NCBI GenBank assembly: GCA_028819495.1
Contig: JAPPLI010000063.1
Coordinates: 1 to 56,626 of the forward strand
Reading direction: 5' to 3'
Source of the DNA: Gammaproteobacteria bacterium
Lineage (GTDB): Bacteria; Pseudomonadota; Gammaproteobacteria; Eutrophobiales; Eutrophobiaceae
Length of the DNA: 56,626 bases
A program made the position numbers and the translations under genes. A model generated the notes under the pieces. That model did no database searches. It was not told the DNA's origin and saw only the letters and a list, made by a program, of their open reading frames with translations. Positions 33,375 to 41,236 of the stretch are shown here, one piece after another (within the stretch, counting starts at the first letter, position 1; every line of letters starts with the position of its first letter).

Positions 33375-34601
33375 CTACTGATCTTGCCCTCGTGCCGGCC
33401 AGACGGTCTGGCGGGCGGTTTTCAGTTCCTGTTTGACATGGTCCATCAGACTGGGTATCCCAGGCTCGCATATCTGGCTGCCGCCTTGTCGCCAGACGTA
33501 GCCCAGTCCGTGCAATACGTCCAGTGATTCATCGGCCTTGTCCGCTTTTATATTCAGTTGGTCGACAAGCGCCCGGGAAAGGATGTCGTAATGCACTGTT
33601 TCCTGGTGTATGAACTTGTCCGCGACAATACCGGCAGCGGGGGCGAGGCGCTGCTTACGGAACTCATTGTAGCGTTCTCCGTAATAATGGTTACGCCGGG
33701 CTTCCACCTGGTCCCGGGCTGCTTCTACGATGTTGGGTGTTATTTCAGCGCTGCGTTTCTGCACCAGGGCTTCGGCCAGGGTCTTTCCCCAGACCTGGAT
33801 GAAGAAAGGGTAACACTGGCTCTCTTTTACCACTGTGCCCAACGCCTTCTCGTTAAATGGGAGTCCCATGCCCAGTAATGGCTCTGCCAATGCCTGTCGA
33901 GTGGCCTCGGGGGTGAGTCGCCCGAGGCCCAATATCTCGGCACGAGACCAGAATGTCACGTTCATTAGTCCGAGGTGATTTTCCAGGTTGGGTGTGCCTG
34001 AAAGGACCAACATAAAAGGTGTGCCGGTCTTGCGTACGCGCTCTGACAGGTTGAGCAGACGGCGGCCTGTATCAAATTTCAGGGTGTGCGCCTCATCTAC
34101 TGTTACCAGCAACGCCTTTTTCCTGCACCGGGTTTCCAGCAAGGGCGCGAGATGCTCTATGCGTGCTTTATTTCTGTCCCTGTCAGGCATTTGTTTCCAT
34201 TCCGCCGCAATGGCTTCGGGTATTTCAATCCGTAAAGACCCTCGTAAAACGTCTTTCAGGAGAGCAATCATTTTGTTATCGTCTTTGTAGAGCAGATGCC
34301 TGGCCAACTTTTCCACGTTCTCCACGTCGTCCGGGCGGATTTCCAGAATATCAATATCTTTGTTGCGCGCCTGTTTTACAAACGTCTCCAACAGTACGGT
34401 CTTGCCGTTTCCCCTGGGGCCGTGAATTATAACGTCTGAGGGAGTCGCTGCTTTATCCAACAGGTCCTGCAAGAAGCCCTCCATGCAGTCCATTTCCTTT
34501 TCTCTTCCTGCCATCACAGGCGGAATAACGCCGTTGCCGGGGCGAAACAGTCTCCCCAGTCTCCTGCAATAATCAGGATTGTTGAAATCAGGGGTTTTCA
34601 T
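33375..34601 (-). CDS. AAA-type ATP-binding protein
   Basis: A 408-residue P-loop ATPase with Walker A GPRGNGKT (residues 61-68), Walker B LLVTVDEAHTL (near 165), a sensor-type SGTPNLE segment, and a C-terminal helical lid plus winged-helix-like end (HYDILSRALVDQLNIK ... LGYVWRQGGSQICEPGIPSLMDHV). The layout resembles Orc/Cdc6- or MNS-like ATPases often annotated as ATP-binding proteins near mobile elements. No partner was recognised beside it. The function is unknown. Confidence 0.8.
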   Translation of the reverse strand: MKTPDFNNPDYCRRLGRLFRPGNGVIPPVMAGREKEMDCMEGFLQDLLDKAATPSDVIIHGPRGNGKTVLLETFVKQARNKDIDILEIRPDDVENVEKLARHLLYKDDNKMIALLKDVLRGSLRIEIPEAIAAEWKQMPDRDRNKARIEHLAPLLETRCRKKALLVTVDEAHTLKFDTGRRLLNLSERVRKTGTPFMLVLSGTPNLENHLGLMNVTFWSRAEILGLGRLTPEATRQALAEPLLGMGLPFNEKALGTVVKESQCYPFFIQVWGKTLAEALVQKRSAEITPNIVEAARDQVEARRNHYYGERYNEFRKQRLAPAAGIVADKFIHQETVHYDILSRALVDQLNIKADKADESLDVLHGLGYVWRQGGSQICEPGIPSLMDHVKQELKTARQTVWPARGQDQ

Positions 34602-34929
34602 GTGTCAGTTGGAGTTGTTACCATATTTTATCATTGTCGCTCAGAAACGGCAGTATACCCTGACCCGGCCAAGCCAGAAGCCCCCTGTTCGCCATTCCTG
34701 CGCAAATACTCGTTACAAGGAGTATTGTTATCCACTGGATTCCCGCCTGCCCCCGTGAAAACGGGGGTCACACGGGAATGGGCGAGAAGATTCTTTATCA
34801 TTTTGCACAAGATTTTACTGGTAAGGGACTAATCCCGCATTAGAAAGCCCGGGAATTAAGAAAGCCTTGCCTGTATAATGTTTTGCGTGATTAATAACAT
34901 TCACCCGATGGGTGCTACAGACAAGGCTT
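34602..34929. other. Gene-free stretch with a family B repeat and an inverted repeat before the transposase remnant
   Basis: 34691-34783 is a diverged family B palindrome (gccattcctgcgc ... cacgggaatggg). 34861-34874 (aaagccttgcctgt) and 34917-34929 (acagacaaggctt) form an inverted repeat directly before the transposase ATG. It encloses TATAAT (34874-34879) and is probably the transposase leader or element end. No gene was seen. Confidence 0.55.
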
Positions 34930-35379
34930 ATGAACATCCTACCCTATACGATAGCAAATACCAATGATTTATTGACCGGCCGCGGTGGACTGGTGTGTGT
35001 GGCGGGGTTGCCGGCGGGGGTGCGCGTGAGCCACCTGCGGGCGGATGCGGCGGGTTACCAGGGGGCGGTGTTCGCCTATTGTGACGAGCAGGAGATAGAG
35101 TACGTGGTACGGGCCAAGCGCAGCAAGGCGATGAAGGCGTGGATACTGGAGCGCCCGGAGTCAGTCTGGACGCCGCTCAGGCGGGACGGGGAGGCCGTGG
35201 CCGGTCAGGCGACCTGTCGGGGGGTCTGGGCGATGGATAAGTATAAGACCCCCTTCACGCTGGTGGTGCAGCGCTTCCGCATTCCCTGCCACCCCCGGAC
35301 CACCGGGGAACGCCCTCCCTTGCCCGCATCACCGGCCCGGCCCCGTCAAACTGCCTGTTATTGCCCAACACCAGGCTGA
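34930..35379 (+). pseudogene. Truncated IS1380-family transposase
   Basis: The ATG at 34930 opens a frame that begins like IS1380 transposases (LLTGRGGLVCVAGL). It then jumps directly to the central part (VSHLRADAAGYQGAVFAYCDEQEIEYVVRAKR), where the RADxAGYQ segment carries a catalytic aspartate. The intervening 200 or so residues and the C-terminal half are missing, and the frame ends in unrelated low-complexity sequence. It is a deleted, inactive copy at the edge of the T3SS block. Confidence 0.7.
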
Positions 35380-35731
35380 AAGCGGGACAAGACCTCCCCG
35401 GTCAGGGCAAACTATAGTCCATTGCTATTGAACAAGGCGCCGCATACAGGCAAAATCTATCATAAAGACCCGCTGCAGATCTCTAACGCGGGATTTGGGC
35501 GAGGTATTGAAATTGACTATTTTGCCTGCGGTGAATCATTGGAGGATGTTCGACGAATTCGCCTGCGAAATTCTTCCTTCAATGATTCCGGCGAGAATGA
35601 TTTTTGCCCTGGCCAACTGTTTTTCTATAGAACCGGAAGAATTTTATGCAAGTCGCTCCTGAAAATGGTCCGCCACGGGAATCCCGGAGGCCCGTTGGCT
35701 TGGGGCATGCCGCTTTGCCGCCGGATGCAAC
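35380..35731 (+). pseudogene. Gene-poor stretch with a frameshifted remnant of an unidentified small gene
   Basis: One frame reads HKDPLQISNAGFGRGIEI-DYFACGESLEDVRR (about 35461-35555). About ten bases later another frame reads MFDEFACEILPSMIP-ARMIFALANCF and ends EEFYASRS (to about 35666). Each looks like coding sequence but neither is complete, so this is probably a broken gene. I do not recognise it. It lies between the transposase remnant and the hydrolase gene and may be relic DNA from the insertion. Confidence 0.35.
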
Positions 35732-36853
35732 CTAATCGTAAATCGCCTGCAGCGCAGGGTCGGACAAGGCGTTTTTAATCGTCATCCTGTGATCCTCATG
35801 GTGGTTTTGCGTTGCCAGTGTGACCACCCCCAGCCGCTCTCCCATGCGCCGCGAACGTTCGCCGAATGTGCCGGTGTCGTAGGTGACAAACGTGGGGCTG
35901 CGCAGGCCGTCCGGGTTTGCCCGTTTGAGTCTTTCGAGCGACCGGCGCGCGCTCATGGAACCGACCGTGATCTTCGTGCCGAAGGCGTACACCTGCGGCT
36001 TTAAGGAAGAAAACACGTTCCCCGCGCCGCGCGGGTCGAGCAGTTCCTCCCTGAGATCAGCCTCGGCCTCCGCTTTGGCCGCGCCGGTGGCGCTGCTCAT
36101 GGGGCGATCATAGACGGCGCCGGCGAGACGATGACCGGATGCCTCAACCCGCGCCTGTATGCGGGCGGCCACAGACGCCCCCATGGAGTATCCATGGACG
36201 ATGATATTCTCCGGCTTGAAGCCCTGCTCCAGCAAGTGGTTAATCATGGCAAACCCATCGCTGGTGATCGTCTTTTCAGTGGGCGCCACGTCGGAGCTGT
36301 CACCGAAACCGCGGTAGTTCAGGGCGACAAAATTGACCCCCTTGTCCCGGGCAAAGTGCGTTGCCAGTTCGCCGCCGTATTTCTCCGCGGGGCCGTTTGA
36401 CCCGGACAGGTACAGGATAACCGGCTTGCTCCGGTCCAGTTCAGGTGAATGCGGGTTGGCGGACGCCGAGAAGCCTGACAGGCGTTCACCCTGCCCGATT
36501 TCGACCGAGAGCCGTTCGTTCAGGCTGGGACTCGCCTCGCGCTGACGGTTAAATTGGCTGATGAGCGCCTCGCTTCGACGATACATGTCCCGGCGTGAGC
36601 TCTGTTCGCCAAAAACCCGGTCGCGCACGCCGGCCAGGTTGTTGGTAAACGCATGTTTTCTGGCGGGCAGCCTTACGGTGAACTGCCGGTGCGGCCTGTC
36701 CTTCCTGCGCGGTTTAAGCTTGAACAGGATGTTTGACCAGAGGCTCCTGTTGCCTGAACGAAACCGGATGCCGCTATCCCGGGCCGGGCGCGTTTGCGCC
36801 TGCAACGACACGGCCGGCTGGTGGGGTCTTGCGCCTGTTATTTCGGTCACCAC
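35732..36853 (-). CDS. Putative T3SS effector with alpha/beta-hydrolase domain
   Basis: The 373-residue protein starts at GTG 36853 (or the next codon, GTG) behind GAGGAG. Residues 1-130 are basic and disordered, as in secreted effectors. Residues 140-373 form an alpha/beta-hydrolase: ILYLSGSNGPAEKYGG (oxyanion-loop region), VALNYRGFGDSS, the nucleophile elbow GYSMGAS (Ser223), a candidate acid in VTYDTGTFGE, and a candidate catalytic His in TQNHHEDHRM (351-355). It lies 13 bp downstream of a class I chaperone gene at the end of the sctW-V operon, which supports effector status. The substrate is unknown; esterase, lipase or thioesterase activity is possible. Confidence 0.7.
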   Translation of the reverse strand: MVTEITGARPHQPAVSLQAQTRPARDSGIRFRSGNRSLWSNILFKLKPRRKDRPHRQFTVRLPARKHAFTNNLAGVRDRVFGEQSSRRDMYRRSEALISQFNRQREASPSLNERLSVEIGQGERLSGFSASANPHSPELDRSKPVILYLSGSNGPAEKYGGELATHFARDKGVNFVALNYRGFGDSSDVAPTEKTITSDGFAMINHLLEQGFKPENIIVHGYSMGASVAARIQARVEASGHRLAGAVYDRPMSSATGAAKAEAEADLREELLDPRGAGNVFSSLKPQVYAFGTKITVGSMSARRSLERLKRANPDGLRSPTFVTYDTGTFGERSRRMGERLGVVTLATQNHHEDHRMTIKNALSDPALQAIYD

Positions 36854-36866
36854 GTCCGCGCGCTCC

Positions 36867-37361
36867 TCAAACCTTGATAACGCCTGACACCGGGTCTGCA
36901 GGTTTTTTTGCCAGGTTCAGCGTCTCGGTTGGCGCATTGTCAAAATCCATGGCGCCGACAAGTTCGATCATTTCCAGCGCCTGTTGCGCAAACCGCTCGA
37001 CCAGTTCCACTACCTGCGCCGGTTGCGCCGGGTCCGGATACAACGTTTTGGCCATGAATACCATTCCCAGGTCTTCTTCCAGCGCCAGGGCCGCTCCATC
37101 CAGTCCGGACGCGGGAAAATTCCGGCTCAACAGGAACCTCAGCAACGCCGTCTCGGCCTCAGCGCTTTCGGCAACGGCCAGGGAAAACAGCGGCGCCCAC
37201 ACTACCAGGCGTTGAGCGGTCTCTGCGTACTCAAAAATCAGCGCGTTGTCTGCGCCATACTCGACCACCGCGCCGTTGTTTTCGTCAAAGCGCAGCCCGT
37301 CAATGCCATGGGCCTCAGCGAAAACCTGCAACACAAGCTCAGCGTCAGCGCGCGAAATCAT
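36867..37361 (-). CDS. Class I (CesT-type) T3SS chaperone, probably for the hydrolase effector
   Basis: The start ATG at 37361 (MISRADAEL) is chosen because helix 1 of the chaperone fold begins there; an ATG at 37424 is in frame and would add 21 residues. The 164-residue acidic protein runs helix (ADAELVLQVFAEAHGI), strands (GAVVEYGADNALIFEYAETAQRLVVWAPLF), helix (AETALLRFLLSRNF), strands (DGAALALEEDLGMVFMAKTL), then a C-terminal helix (VVELVERFAQQALEMIELVG). It is paired with the downstream hydrolase gene. Confidence 0.75.
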   Translation of the reverse strand: MISRADAELVLQVFAEAHGIDGLRFDENNGAVVEYGADNALIFEYAETAQRLVVWAPLFSLAVAESAEAETALLRFLLSRNFPASGLDGAALALEEDLGMVFMAKTLYPDPAQPAQVVELVERFAQQALEMIELVGAMDFDNAPTETLNLAKKPADPVSGVIKV

Positions 37362-37578
37362 GCCGGCCCAACTATCAACCGGCTCCCGGAACCGGCTGTG
37401 CGAGGCCCGGCCGGCAATCTTCATGCGCCGGGGCGTCTGGTTGAATATCCGGAATTATTGCGTTCATGGCAATGTCTGACCCCAGGCAGGATTATAGTAT
37501 TCGGGACACCTCCGATCAAGTGCGACTGTGCGCAGGACGGTATTGTGGTTTGCGTGCCGGGAAGCGCGGCCCGGCCGC

Positions 37579-39669
37579 TCAGATCGTTATGCGTTCCAGC
37601 GGCTGCACCGTCACTTCCGGCGTCAGGTCCTGGTAGGACAGCACCGCCAGTTCATACATCTCCGCCTCAACGATTTTTCGCACGTAGCGGCGGATATCGA
37701 AGGCAGTCAACAACACCGGCGTCTGGATTTTCTGTGACAGGTCGCCGACGGCCTGCTTGACCGAGGCGACGATCCGGCGCGTGGTCTCCGGGTCCAGGGC
37801 CAGGTAGTTGCCGCTTGAGGTCTGGCGGATGGCGGAACGGATCTGCTCCTCCAGGTCCTGGTCCAGGATGTACGCGGCAAGCACGTTCTGCACGCTGCTG
37901 TACTTGTGGCTGATGTACCGCTTCAACTCGGAGCGGATATACTCGGTCAGCAGCACCACGTCTTTTTCCCGCTGCCCCCATTCAACCAGGCCCTCCAGGA
38001 TCAGGCGCATGTTGCGAATGGAAATATTTTCCGCCACCACGCGCCGGAAGATGTCTGCGATAACGTGTATCGGCAACACCCGTTGCGCCTCCTTGGTCAA
38101 ATTCGGCATCGTCTGTTCCGTTTGCGACAGCAGGTACTCGGTTTCCTGTATGCCGATAAAATCGTGGGCGTAACGGGTCAGGATATGCGACAGGTGGTAG
38201 GTGAGAATCTTTGCGCTGGTGAAATAGGACAAATTAAGCTTGTCGAGCATCTCGGCGTGGCCCTGTTCGACCCAGACGGTGCTGCGGTTGGGCAGGAACG
38301 CCTCCCCGGTTTGATGAGGAATGTCCAGCATGGAAATCTGGTCGAGGTTGTCCGTGTAAAACAGCATCTCCGGCAGCAGCTCTCCCTGGCCTACCGGCAC
38401 CTCGTTCATCAGGACGATGTAGCGGTTGGCGTCAGTGATGTTTTCGTTGAAACGCAGGTGGATGCCGGGAAACGGCACGCCCAGGTCCAGGTACAGCGCG
38501 CGCCTGACTTTCAGCAACTCGTTATTGAGGGTTTTCATGTCCAGCAGGTCCCGCAACTGCGGCGTCATATCGATCAACAAGGGCATGACCAGTGAAAACT
38601 GTTCCTGTTCCGCCAGCGAACCGCTGATGTTTTCATCGGTATCGATTTTCGTTTCCGTGGAGCTGGGCATGACGCTGGAAAAGTCATCTTCCCCGGCCTG
38701 CTCACGGTTCATCCGGCGCTGCACCAGGGTGCCGACGCTGATGAGCGCGCCGGAAACCAGTAAAAACGCCACGATCGGAAACCCCGGGACCAGGCCGAAC
38801 AGCGCGATGATGCCGCCGGCAACGAGAATCGAGCGCGGCTTGCTGATAATCTGGCCGGTGATGTTGTCTGCCAGGTTGGCGTCGCTTTCCTCGGAATCCA
38901 CCCGGGTGACGATGATGCCGGCCGTCAATGCAATCACCAGGCCCGGGATCTGTTGCACCAGGCCGTCGCCGATGGTCAGGATGGAATACAGGTGCGCGGC
39001 CTCGGCTACGGTCAGGCCATGCTGCAATATGCCGACGCTGAGCCCGCCGACCAGGTTGACGCCGATGATGATAATGCCGGCGATGGCGTCTCCCTTGACG
39101 AATTTCATGGCGCCGTCCATGGAACCGAACATCTGGCTTTCCTTCTCCACCCGGTTGCGCCGGCGGCGCGCTTCATCCATGTCGATGACCCCGGCGCGCA
39201 TATCGCCGTCGATACTCATCTGTTTGCCGGGCATGGCGTCCAGCGAAAACCGGGCGCTGACTTCGGCAACCCGCTCCGCGCCCTTGGTAATCACGATGAA
39301 CTGCACCACGGTGATGATCAGGAAAATCACCATGCCGATGATCAGGTTCCCCCCTACGACAAAATTCCCGAAGGTCTCGATGACCTTGCCGGCGTCCGCC
39401 TGCAGCAATATCAGGCGGGTGGTGGAGATGGCCAGCGCCAGGCGGAACAGCGTGCTCAGCAACAGCACCGCGGGAAACGCGGCAAAGTCCAGCGGCGAAC
39501 CCACGTACACCGACATCATCAGCAATACCAGGGCGATGGTCAGGTTGGTGACGATCAACATGTCGATGACGAACACCGGCAACGGCAGGATGATCATGAA
39601 GATGATGCCCATCAGCAACAGGGCCAGCATGATGTCGTTGCGGCGCGCAAGCGCCAGCAGTATCTTCAT
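37579..39669 (-). CDS. sctV: T3SS export-gate protein SctV
   Basis: The major inner-membrane export apparatus subunit (FHIPEP/LcrD/InvA/FlhA family). At 696 residues it is full length. Residues 1-330 contain the membrane segments and the conserved cytoplasmic FHIPEP loop (RFSLDAMPGKQMSIDGDMRAGVID, about 145-170, with RRRRNRVEKESQMFGSMDGAM). Residues 350-696 form the cytosolic ring domain (PLLIDMTPQLRDLLD ... DVVLLTEYIRSELKRYI ... VLLTAFDIRRYVRKIVE), which docks substrates. The ATG overlaps the sctY stop (ATGA). Confidence 0.97.
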   Translation of the reverse strand: MKILLALARRNDIMLALLLMGIIFMIILPLPVFVIDMLIVTNLTIALVLLMMSVYVGSPLDFAAFPAVLLLSTLFRLALAISTTRLILLQADAGKVIETFGNFVVGGNLIIGMVIFLIITVVQFIVITKGAERVAEVSARFSLDAMPGKQMSIDGDMRAGVIDMDEARRRRNRVEKESQMFGSMDGAMKFVKGDAIAGIIIIGVNLVGGLSVGILQHGLTVAEAAHLYSILTIGDGLVQQIPGLVIALTAGIIVTRVDSEESDANLADNITGQIISKPRSILVAGGIIALFGLVPGFPIVAFLLVSGALISVGTLVQRRMNREQAGEDDFSSVMPSSTETKIDTDENISGSLAEQEQFSLVMPLLIDMTPQLRDLLDMKTLNNELLKVRRALYLDLGVPFPGIHLRFNENITDANRYIVLMNEVPVGQGELLPEMLFYTDNLDQISMLDIPHQTGEAFLPNRSTVWVEQGHAEMLDKLNLSYFTSAKILTYHLSHILTRYAHDFIGIQETEYLLSQTEQTMPNLTKEAQRVLPIHVIADIFRRVVAENISIRNMRLILEGLVEWGQREKDVVLLTEYIRSELKRYISHKYSSVQNVLAAYILDQDLEEQIRSAIRQTSSGNYLALDPETTRRIVASVKQAVGDLSQKIQTPVLLTAFDIRRYVRKIVEAEMYELAVLSYQDLTPEVTVQPLERITI

Positions 39670-40022
39670 TGCACCTGCTCCAGCGTCAGTGAGAACGCGT
39701 CCAGGTGCGCGCCGGCCTGTTCTTCCCGGCCCGCGGCGGCGAGCGCCTTGGCCTTCAGCAGGCTGGTGACGGGGTTGGCCTGCCGAAACTGCGCGTCAAG
39801 ACTGTCGAGACTGCCCAGCGCATCCTCCTGCCTCCCGCAGAGATGGTAACAATACCCCAGCATCAGCATGGCCTGCTGGTGGCCCGGTTCATAACACAGC
39901 AGAAATTCCAGCAGGGTCAGCGCCGATTCGGGATATTGCTGCACCAGCAGGCAGTTCGCGGTGATCATCAACCATTCGACCTGGTCCGGCCTCAACCCGG
40001 GCAGGGGCGCGGACCGGCTCAT
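39666..40022 (-). CDS. sctY: TPR protein SctY (YscY-like)
   Basis: The 118-residue all-helical TPR protein (CLLVQQYPESALTLLEFLLCYEPGHQQAMLMLGYCYHLCGRQEDAL) has the size and fold of YscY, the partner and chaperone of the secreted protein YscX. In Yersinia yscX-yscY-yscV are consecutive, as here. Start and stop overlap both neighbours by four bases. Confidence 0.8.
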   Translation of the reverse strand: MSRSAPLPGLRPDQVEWLMITANCLLVQQYPESALTLLEFLLCYEPGHQQAMLMLGYCYHLCGRQEDALGSLDSLDAQFRQANPVTSLLKAKALAAAGREEQAGAHLDAFSLTLEQVQ

Positions 40023-40399
40023 GAGCTCGTCTCCACCTGGCGGTTGAGATTCAACAGGGTGACATTATCGGCAAGTTCATCCAGCAACAGGGCCGCGCGC
40101 GCGATCACCTCGGCCTGGCGCCCGTCCGCCTCGGCGCCGGCGGCGACGTCCCGCAGTTGTTCCAGGATATTCTGGTAATTGCCCGGCGTCAGCACCCGTT
40201 CGTCACCCACTTTGAACGCCAGGGAATCGAGTATCCGCGTATCCGACCGCCTCGTCCTGAAAATGCGCGCGATATAGCTGGGCTGGGCCCGGCCCAGCGG
40301 GTTGATGGTTTTTTCCGGCAGCTTTTCCTCAGCGCCCGACGAACGGTTCCAACTGATACTTGCTATGCCGGTACCGGCGAGATAATCAACCGAACTCAT
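40019..40399 (-). CDS. sctX: T3SS protein SctX (YscX-like)
   Basis: The 126-residue protein has a disordered N-terminus and a helical C-terminal half (YQNILEQLRDVAAGAEADGRQAEVIARAALLLDEL) resembling the YscY-binding part of YscX in size and pattern. YscX is an early secreted substrate that also contacts SctV. The assignment leans on the sctX-sctY-sctV order, which is specific to Ysc-type systems. Confidence 0.72.
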   Translation of the reverse strand: MSSVDYLAGTGIASISWNRSSGAEEKLPEKTINPLGRAQPSYIARIFRTRRSDTRILDSLAFKVGDERVLTPGNYQNILEQLRDVAAGAEADGRQAEVIARAALLLDELADNVTLLNLNRQVETSS

Positions 40400-40420
40400 T
40401 ATCCTGACCTGCGCCGGCGC

Positions 40421-40744
40421 TTAACCATCAACCTGCTTGATCAGTTTGTTCAACCCGGTCATGACAAATACGCTCATAACCTGTTCCCCGATATCCGCGA
40501 ACGCCAGTTCGCAGTCCGGCAGCGCGGCAACCCGGCGCACGGCGGACAGGAACACCCTGACCCCGGCGCTGCTGACAAACTCCAGGTCCCTGCAGCAGAA
40601 TATGATGCGACCGTGGCCCTTGTCCAGGTTCGTGTCCAGCCACGTCTCCAGCAGGTAGGAATTGCTCGAGTCAATCCAGCCCTTGAGGGACAGCCGGCAG
40701 GCGCCGGCTTCGGTCTGCTCTTGCAGTTGTAACGTGTCTTGCAT
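40421..40744 (-). CDS. STAS-domain protein (anti-sigma-factor antagonist-like)
   Basis: The 107-residue protein has a complete STAS fold: ACRLSLKGWIDSSNSYLLETWLD, then GRIIFCCRDLEFVSSAGVRVFLSAVRRV, where the SSAGV segment near residue 58 holds the phosphorylatable serine of SpoIIAA/RsbV-type switches, then the last strand (CELAFADIGEQVMSVFVMTGL). It lies between the SycN-like gene and sctX in the T3SS operon. In Bordetella a partner-switch protein (BtrV) controls T3SS, so a regulatory or secretion-gating role is plausible. No cognate kinase or phosphatase gene is in the window. Confidence 0.85.
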   Translation of the reverse strand: MQDTLQLQEQTEAGACRLSLKGWIDSSNSYLLETWLDTNLDKGHGRIIFCCRDLEFVSSAGVRVFLSAVRRVAALPDCELAFADIGEQVMSVFVMTGLNKLIKQVDG

Positions 40745-40766
40745 GGTTTACCGGCCCGGATCTGAG

Positions 40767-40835
40767 GGATCAGGATAAAAACCCGTAAGCTTCACGGCAG
40801 CAGCGCACGTTCAGGCAGGTTTTTACCCTGACCCC
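40767..40835. repeat. Diverged family A-like palindrome between two T3SS genes
   Basis: The arms gggatcaggataaaaacc and ggtttttaccctgacccc flank about 33 bp. It fills the only sizeable gap in the sctW-sctV operon and could act as an RNA processing or attenuation hairpin between the SycN-like and STAS genes. Confidence 0.55.
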
Positions 40836-40849
40836 GGAAGTTACGGAAG

Positions 40850-41236
40850 TTACCGGTTTTTGTCAACGTTGGCATACACCGTGAACAAGGTGTCCAGCAG
40901 GCGGGCGGCCTGGTGTTCATCCCGGCCGGCTATGCGCGCCATTACCACCAGCCGGTCCGGCGCCTTGAAGGCAACGTGCACGGGGACCGGCAGGTATTTA
41001 TTGATGCCGACCTGTTCCAGCAGGGCCTGGAGCTGCTTGCCGGCCAGGAAGGGTTCCGTCTTTTTCAACAGGGACAACAGCGCCACGCCTTCCTCGGCGG
41101 CGGCTTCCAGCGACAACAGGTATTTGTCCTCGCCGATGACCGTGTTGAGCAGGCCGTCCCCGGTCTCGCCGACCGGCGGCAGGTTCAGGTAACTGCGCAG
41201 CCGGTTGCTGAGCGCCCTCCCCCAGGCATTATTCAA
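40850..41236 (-). CDS. SycN-like class I chaperone (for SctW)
   Basis: The start is taken as TTG 41236, which overlaps the last codons of sctW; the longer frame from 41320 lies wholly inside sctW. The 128-residue protein has an N-terminal helix (WGRALSNRLRSYL), a beta region (LLNTVIGEDKYLLSLEAAAEEGVALLSLL), a helix (AGKQLQALLEQVGINKY), strands (PVHVAFKAPDRLVVMARI) and a terminal helix. This is the class I chaperone layout, in the position of sycN after yopN-tyeA. The fit to SycN itself is by position, not sequence. Confidence 0.65.
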   Translation of the reverse strand: MNNAWGRALSNRLRSYLNLPPVGETGDGLLNTVIGEDKYLLSLEAAAEEGVALLSLLKKTEPFLAGKQLQALLEQVGINKYLPVPVHVAFKAPDRLVVMARIAGRDEHQAARLLDTLFTVYANVDKNR

